NCBI GenBank assembly: GCA_902478715.1
Contig: CABSMC010000033.1
Location: 1-25,797, forward strand
Source: an uncultured Adlercreutzia sp.
Lineage (GTDB): Bacteria > Actinomycetota > Coriobacteriia > Coriobacteriales > Eggerthellaceae
Direction of reading: 5' to 3'
DNA: 25,797 nt
Below are positions 22,849 through 25,797 of the stretch, piece by piece; position 1 is the stretch's first letter; each line of letters begins with the position of its first letter. The notes under the pieces are model-generated. The model ran no database searches. It was not told where the DNA came from and worked only from the letters and a program-made list of their open reading frames with translations. The position numbers and the translations under genes are program-made.

Positions 22849-22880
22849 AAAAAGCAGGGGCGGCCCGAAAGCCGCCCCTG
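22849..22880 (-). terminator. Strong intrinsic terminator after the NapH-like gene
   Basis: A perfect 10-bp stem CAGGGGCGGC/GCCGCCCCTG (22855-22864 with 22871-22880) is followed on the minus strand by CTTTTTG. On the plus strand it is followed by ATAAAAATC, so it is effectively one-directional. It lies 52 bases past the NapH-like stop. Confidence 0.85.
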
Positions 22881-22931
22881 ATAAAAATCACAGGTTTCGA
22901 GAAGATGGCGCGAGCCGTCGGCCCCACCGCC

Positions 22932-23942
22932 TTACGCTTCTTCGGGTTCCAAATCGTCCAAAGCCGGTGCGGCAGACGTTTTCGCCTTCCCGCCACCGCG
23001 AACCGAGGCGAAGGCGTCGACGAAGGGAACAGGCTTGCCGCTGACGGCGCGGAAGAAAATGGCGCTCGTGGGGCACGCGTCGATGCAGTCGCCGCAGCGG
23101 GCGCAGTCGTGCAGGGGCAGCTCGCCCAAGTCGGGGTGACGCAGGTTCACGTCGAAGGTGCAGGCCGTGGCGCAGCGGCTGCAGGCCGTACCCTTGGCCG
23201 TCTCCAGGCAGCGCTCGTTGTCGATGACCGGCATGCCCGTGCGGCTGAAGCGGGAGAAAAGGCTCATGAACGCCGAGATGGGGCAGAACCGACCGCACCA
23301 ATTGCGCAAGAATACCAGCTCAATGACAAGCATGGCCGGCACGAACAGAAGCGACCAGTTCAAGTCGCCCGCGCCGAACAGGCTCACCAGCAAGGCCACC
23401 GCTGCGAAAGTGAGGCCCACGGGGCACACGAGGCAGAACACGGGGAACCCGAACACAGCCGTCGTCAGCAGCGCACCGCCGAGCACCGCATGGCGCGAGT
23501 CGAAAGGCGCGTTGCGCTTGGCGTGGCAGGCTCCGCAGGCGGCGCAGTCGTGAGTCGTCGACGCCTCTTTCAGCGCTGCGATCTCCTCGGCGGCGAGGGC
23601 CTGGTTCGCTTGAGAGAGGGCCTCCGCCTCCTGCTCGCGCGTTTTCACGGGCTTGAAGAACTCCTTCACTCGGCGCCACAGGGTCACGGGGCAGATCCAG
23701 CCGCAGAACAGGCGGCCCAAAAGCAGCACGAGGGCGATGGCCACCACGATGCTCAGCACCGCACGCGGGATGAGGGTCTTGGCCGCCACCATGGATAGCA
23801 GCGCGCCCACCGGGCACAGAACCGCGATGTCGTTCGCCCCGAATCCGCACCAGGTTCCCGTGGCCACGCCGGCAATAAGGCAGACGGCCAGCGCCGCAAA
23901 AGCCACCGCGGCCACCGCAGTGCGCGCATTCTTGAACTTCAT
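22932..23942 (-). CDS. NapH-like membrane ferredoxin (quinol-oxidising type)
   Basis: The 336-residue integral membrane iron-sulfur protein has hydrophobic segments near residues 8-28, 40-76, 155-190 and 196-214. Each carries or adjoins a CxxxCP or CxxCP motif typical of NapH/NosR/CcoG-like proteins: C80/C84P, C170/C173P and C216/C220P. Two ferredoxin-type clusters follow, with C245, C254, C257, C261 and C280, C283, C286, C290P. An extra CAACGAC (133-139) lies in a charged loop after an Ala/Glu-rich helix. Such proteins pass electrons from quinol to periplasmic reductases with NapG. The start is 9 bases after the NapG-like stop, so they form an operon. Confidence 0.85.
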   Translation of the reverse strand: MKFKNARTAVAAVAFAALAVCLIAGVATGTWCGFGANDIAVLCPVGALLSMVAAKTLIPRAVLSIVVAIALVLLLGRLFCGWICPVTLWRRVKEFFKPVKTREQEAEALSQANQALAAEEIAALKEASTTHDCAACGACHAKRNAPFDSRHAVLGGALLTTAVFGFPVFCLVCPVGLTFAAVALLVSLFGAGDLNWSLLFVPAMLVIELVFLRNWCGRFCPISAFMSLFSRFSRTGMPVIDNERCLETAKGTACSRCATACTFDVNLRHPDLGELPLHDCARCGDCIDACPTSAIFFRAVSGKPVPFVDAFASVRGGGKAKTSAAPALDDLEPEEA

Positions 23943-23951
23943 GACGACCCC

Positions 23952-24635
23952 CTACCCTTCCAGCGGCTTCACGACAATGGCACGCTCCGAGGCGTTCATG
24001 GCGGAGCCGGCCTGGGCCGACACGCACACGGCCTCGCAGGCGCCGCAACCGTTGCACTTCTCGGCATCCACCACGGGCAGCCGCGTGTCCAGGGCATCCG
24101 CCGCATCGGCGTTCTGGTAGTAGATGGCCGCATTCTCCTCGCCACGCACCTGGATGCACACGTCGTGGCAGAAAGCGCAGAAGCTGCTGCGGTAGGCGAT
24201 GCACGTTTCGGTATTCAGTACCGCCACGCCAATGACCTCGGTTTCGGGTGCGTAATCGACCGGCAGCTGCAAAGCCCCGGAAGGGCACACAGCCGCGCAG
24301 AGGGGCACGCCTCCGTTGCGCTCGGCGCAGAAATCGCAGTAGCGGAAATCGTCCAGCTGACCGGGGTAGCAGTCGGAGAACTCCATGCGCGGCGTGCGCA
24401 TATTCAGCACGCCCGCATCAAGAGAGGCAGCCACGATCACCTTCTCGGGGCACGCCTCGATGCAGCGGTAGCAGTGCACGCAGCGGGACACCAGGTTCTC
24501 CTCGTCCTGTCCTCCCGGCGGTCGCACGAGCGGCTCGCTGCCCACATAGCGCAGCGCCCCCAGCCCGGCCATGGCCACGGTAGCGCCCACGCCAATACAC
24601 AACGTCCGCCGCGTCAACGGATTTCCACCAGCCAT
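23952..24635 (-). CDS. NapG-like Tat-exported ferredoxin with four 4Fe-4S motifs
   Basis: The 227-residue protein starts with LTRRTLCIGVGATVAMAGLG, a twin-arginine signal (R9, R10) followed by a hydrophobic stretch, so it is exported folded. Four cysteine quartets follow: C52/55/58/62, C100/103/113/117, C145/153/156/160 and C194/197/200/204. This is the NapG/polyferredoxin pattern. NapG relays electrons between the membrane partner NapH and a periplasmic reductase. The ATG at 24635 is preferred over the ATG at 24641 because the ribosome site GAGGAGG would abut the latter directly. It is followed closely by the NapH-like gene. Confidence 0.85.
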   Translation of the reverse strand: MAGGNPLTRRTLCIGVGATVAMAGLGALRYVGSEPLVRPPGGQDEENLVSRCVHCYRCIEACPEKVIVAASLDAGVLNMRTPRMEFSDCYPGQLDDFRYCDFCAERNGGVPLCAAVCPSGALQLPVDYAPETEVIGVAVLNTETCIAYRSSFCAFCHDVCIQVRGEENAAIYYQNADAADALDTRLPVVDAEKCNGCGACEAVCVSAQAGSAMNASERAIVVKPLEG

Positions 24636-24665
24636 GCTCATCCTCCTCTCTCGGACTTACCAACA

Positions 24666-24703
24666 GGAATGGGAGCGACCGATCAACCAGCCGCCCCCAT
24701 TCC
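24666..24703 (-). other. Hairpin between DUF6273 lipoprotein and NapG-like genes
   Basis: GGAATGGG pairs with CCCATTCC (24666-24673 with 24696-24703), extended inward by a mismatch and GCG/CGC. It starts 8 bases past the lipoprotein stop. There is no U-run, so it is either a weak terminator or an mRNA-processing or stability hairpin within an operon. Confidence 0.5.
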
Positions 24704-24711
24704 AAGCACTT

Positions 24712-25578
24712 CTAGGAAAGCGCGCTCGTCTCCACCCAGATGGCGGGACGCACGCCAATGTTGCCGCCGAGCGTGCTCCTAAGCTCGCTTCCGTGGTCGT
24801 CGAAACCGTCGTGCAGCTCGCCGGCCATGCGGTAGCCGTCGCCGTGCACGTAGCCGTCGTCGGTCACCACCGAGGCGTAGCCGGCGTAGTAGCCGTTGGA
24901 GCGCAGCCACCAGGCCGCCGCGCCGTCAGGCTGCTCGTCGTTGCTCGCCACGCCCACGTAGACGCCCTGCTTCACGGCATAGTCGGTGGGATGGGCCACG
25001 CGAGCCGCGTTGTTGGCGAAGTACTGTTTCGCCTCGGCCAGGCTCAGCAGGAAGACCTGGTCAGTCGTCTCTTCGGCCGCATGCACCGAAGGATCCGCCG
25101 CCGTGGCCGCCGTATGGGACACGTTGTTCTTCGTATCGGCGAGTGTCGTGGCGGCGATGGCGCCCTTCTCATCGGCGCTGAAGGCCGCATTCAAAAACTC
25201 GCCGTTCAGCCACGTGCGAATCGAGCTCGTCGCCCATTCCACGTCCTTCTGGGGGCGCGGCGACTGCACCGACCACTGGTACGGCTCGGCCGTGTTGTCG
25301 TAGGGCACGGCATCCAGCACCGACTCGCTGATGAGCAGCGTCTTGCCGTTCTCCTCGGCAAGCGCAAGCCACGTGATGTCCTGACCCTGGTAGCTGCCGA
25401 AAGTGACCGTATCGAAGCTCTGCTCGTCGGCGGTATTGGCGCCGGTAAAGGCCAGCTGGGTGTTGTCGCCCTTGGAAGGGTCGCTCACCGGCGCGCTTTC
25501 CGTAGCGCATCCGGCGAGGCCGAGTGCGAGCGCTCCGGCGGCAAGCGCCAGGCCAGCCCGCTTGTATATTCCTCGCAT
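24712..25578 (-). CDS. DUF6273 lipoprotein
   Basis: The 288-residue protein begins with a lipoprotein signal (basic MRGIYKR, hydrophobic 8-20, lipobox LAGC with C24). The exported part has the DUF6273 pattern: VTFGSYQGQDITWLAL, KTLLISESVLD, SSIRTWLNGEFLNAAFS, VFLLSLAEAKQYF, AAWWLRSNG and the closing GGNIGVRPAIWVETS. Such domains are common on the surface of gut Clostridia and Coriobacteria; their function is unknown, and resemblance to sulfatase-modifying/lectin-like folds is only suggestive. A perfect AAGGAGG precedes ATG 25578. It sits between the DmsC-like anchor and the NapGH-like pair, 68 bases from the former's stop, which hints at a role with the respiratory enzyme. Confidence 0.85.
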   Translation of the reverse strand: MRGIYKRAGLALAAGALALGLAGCATESAPVSDPSKGDNTQLAFTGANTADEQSFDTVTFGSYQGQDITWLALAEENGKTLLISESVLDAVPYDNTAEPYQWSVQSPRPQKDVEWATSSIRTWLNGEFLNAAFSADEKGAIAATTLADTKNNVSHTAATAADPSVHAAEETTDQVFLLSLAEAKQYFANNAARVAHPTDYAVKQGVYVGVASNDEQPDGAAAWWLRSNGYYAGYASVVTDDGYVHGDGYRMAGELHDGFDDHGSELRSTLGGNIGVRPAIWVETSALS

Positions 25579-25646
25579 GAGAACCTCCTTGTCTCATTTC
25601 TCGAAGGGCGGGGAGGCGCACGCGCACGCGGCCTCCCCGAAGCCCG

Positions 25647-25797
25647 CTAGTACAGCATGAACAGGGTCTCGCCCATGGTGTACATCATGATGCGCAAAGC
25701 CACGGCACACACCAAACCGGCGATGGCGACCACCGCGCCCCACACCTTCCACGCGCCCTGCTTCTTGCCCAAAAGCGCGCCGACGAGGGCGACCACC
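25647..25797 (-). CDS. DmsC-like membrane anchor subunit, C-terminal end only
   Basis: Only the last 50 residues are inside the window. They are hydrophobic: a helix VVALVGALLG, a short basic loop KKQGAWKVW, a helix GAVVAIAGLVCAVALRIMMY and the ending TMGETLFMLY. This layout resembles the last two helices of DmsC-type anchors of DMSO-reductase-family enzymes, which bind menaquinol and feed electrons to a periplasmic molybdoenzyme. The neighbouring NapG/NapH-like genes agree with that. The short visible length leaves an NrfD-type or unrelated membrane protein possible. Confidence 0.5.
   Translation of the reverse strand, partial: VVALVGALLGKKQGAWKVWGAVVAIAGLVCAVALRIMMYTMGETLFMLY

Overview
The window is a GC-rich stretch on which every intact gene lies on the minus strand, so transcription runs from high to low coordinates. 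The gene content points to an anaerobic actinobacterium of the Coriobacteriia, probably Eggerthellaceae. Indicators are NapG/NapH- and DmsC-like respiratory proteins, DUF6273 and DUF4430 lipoproteins, a class B sortase, a stand-alone AICAR transformylase paired with a PurO-type IMP cyclohydrolase, and many alanine-rich protein insertions. The taxonomic call is inference from family content; no rRNA or tRNA gene was seen.

In transcription order, the right end (25797-22849) carries the 3' end of a DmsC-like membrane anchor, a DUF6273 lipoprotein, a Tat-exported NapG-like ferredoxin and a NapH-like membrane ferredoxin, closed by a strong terminator. Next come a HisE-like phosphoribosyl-ATP diphosphatase and GlmM. 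A repeat-rich 379-bp gap holding a MITE-like element then precedes a sodium-dependent NSS-family transporter. The accessory stretch 18764-15560 holds an Rpn/PD-(D/E)XK nuclease gene broken by one amber codon, a B3/B4-domain protein, a Gdx/SugE guanidinium exporter, a decayed XRE regulator tail next to a perfect 17-bp inverted repeat, and an RHH/PIN toxin-antitoxin pair with a readable promoter and operator.

The middle (15368-10781) is a polyphosphate module: PPK1 with a long Ala/Pro-rich tail, followed by a two-domain PPK2-type polyphosphate:AMP phosphotransferase. A 38-residue membrane peptide with its own promoter and terminator follows. A purine block (10340-2539) comes next: sortase B, purF, purM and purN closely packed or overlapping, then an inverted-repeat element, an XdhC-like protein, PurO-type IMP cyclohydrolase, palindromic repeats, and AICAR transformylase with a terminator. 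Together PurO and the transformylase replace the usual bifunctional PurH.

The left end (2470-1) contains a probable cobalamin riboswitch controlling a DUF4430 (transcobalamin-like) lipoprotein, then an ATP-grasp enzyme and the start of a YbhN/MprF-like membrane protein. The points most worth a second look are the riboswitch-lipoprotein unit, the 38-aa peptide, the three unrelated intergenic inverted-repeat elements, the toxin-antitoxin operator and the amber-split nuclease. No wholly new multi-gene defence or biosynthetic system could be demonstrated from the sequence alone.
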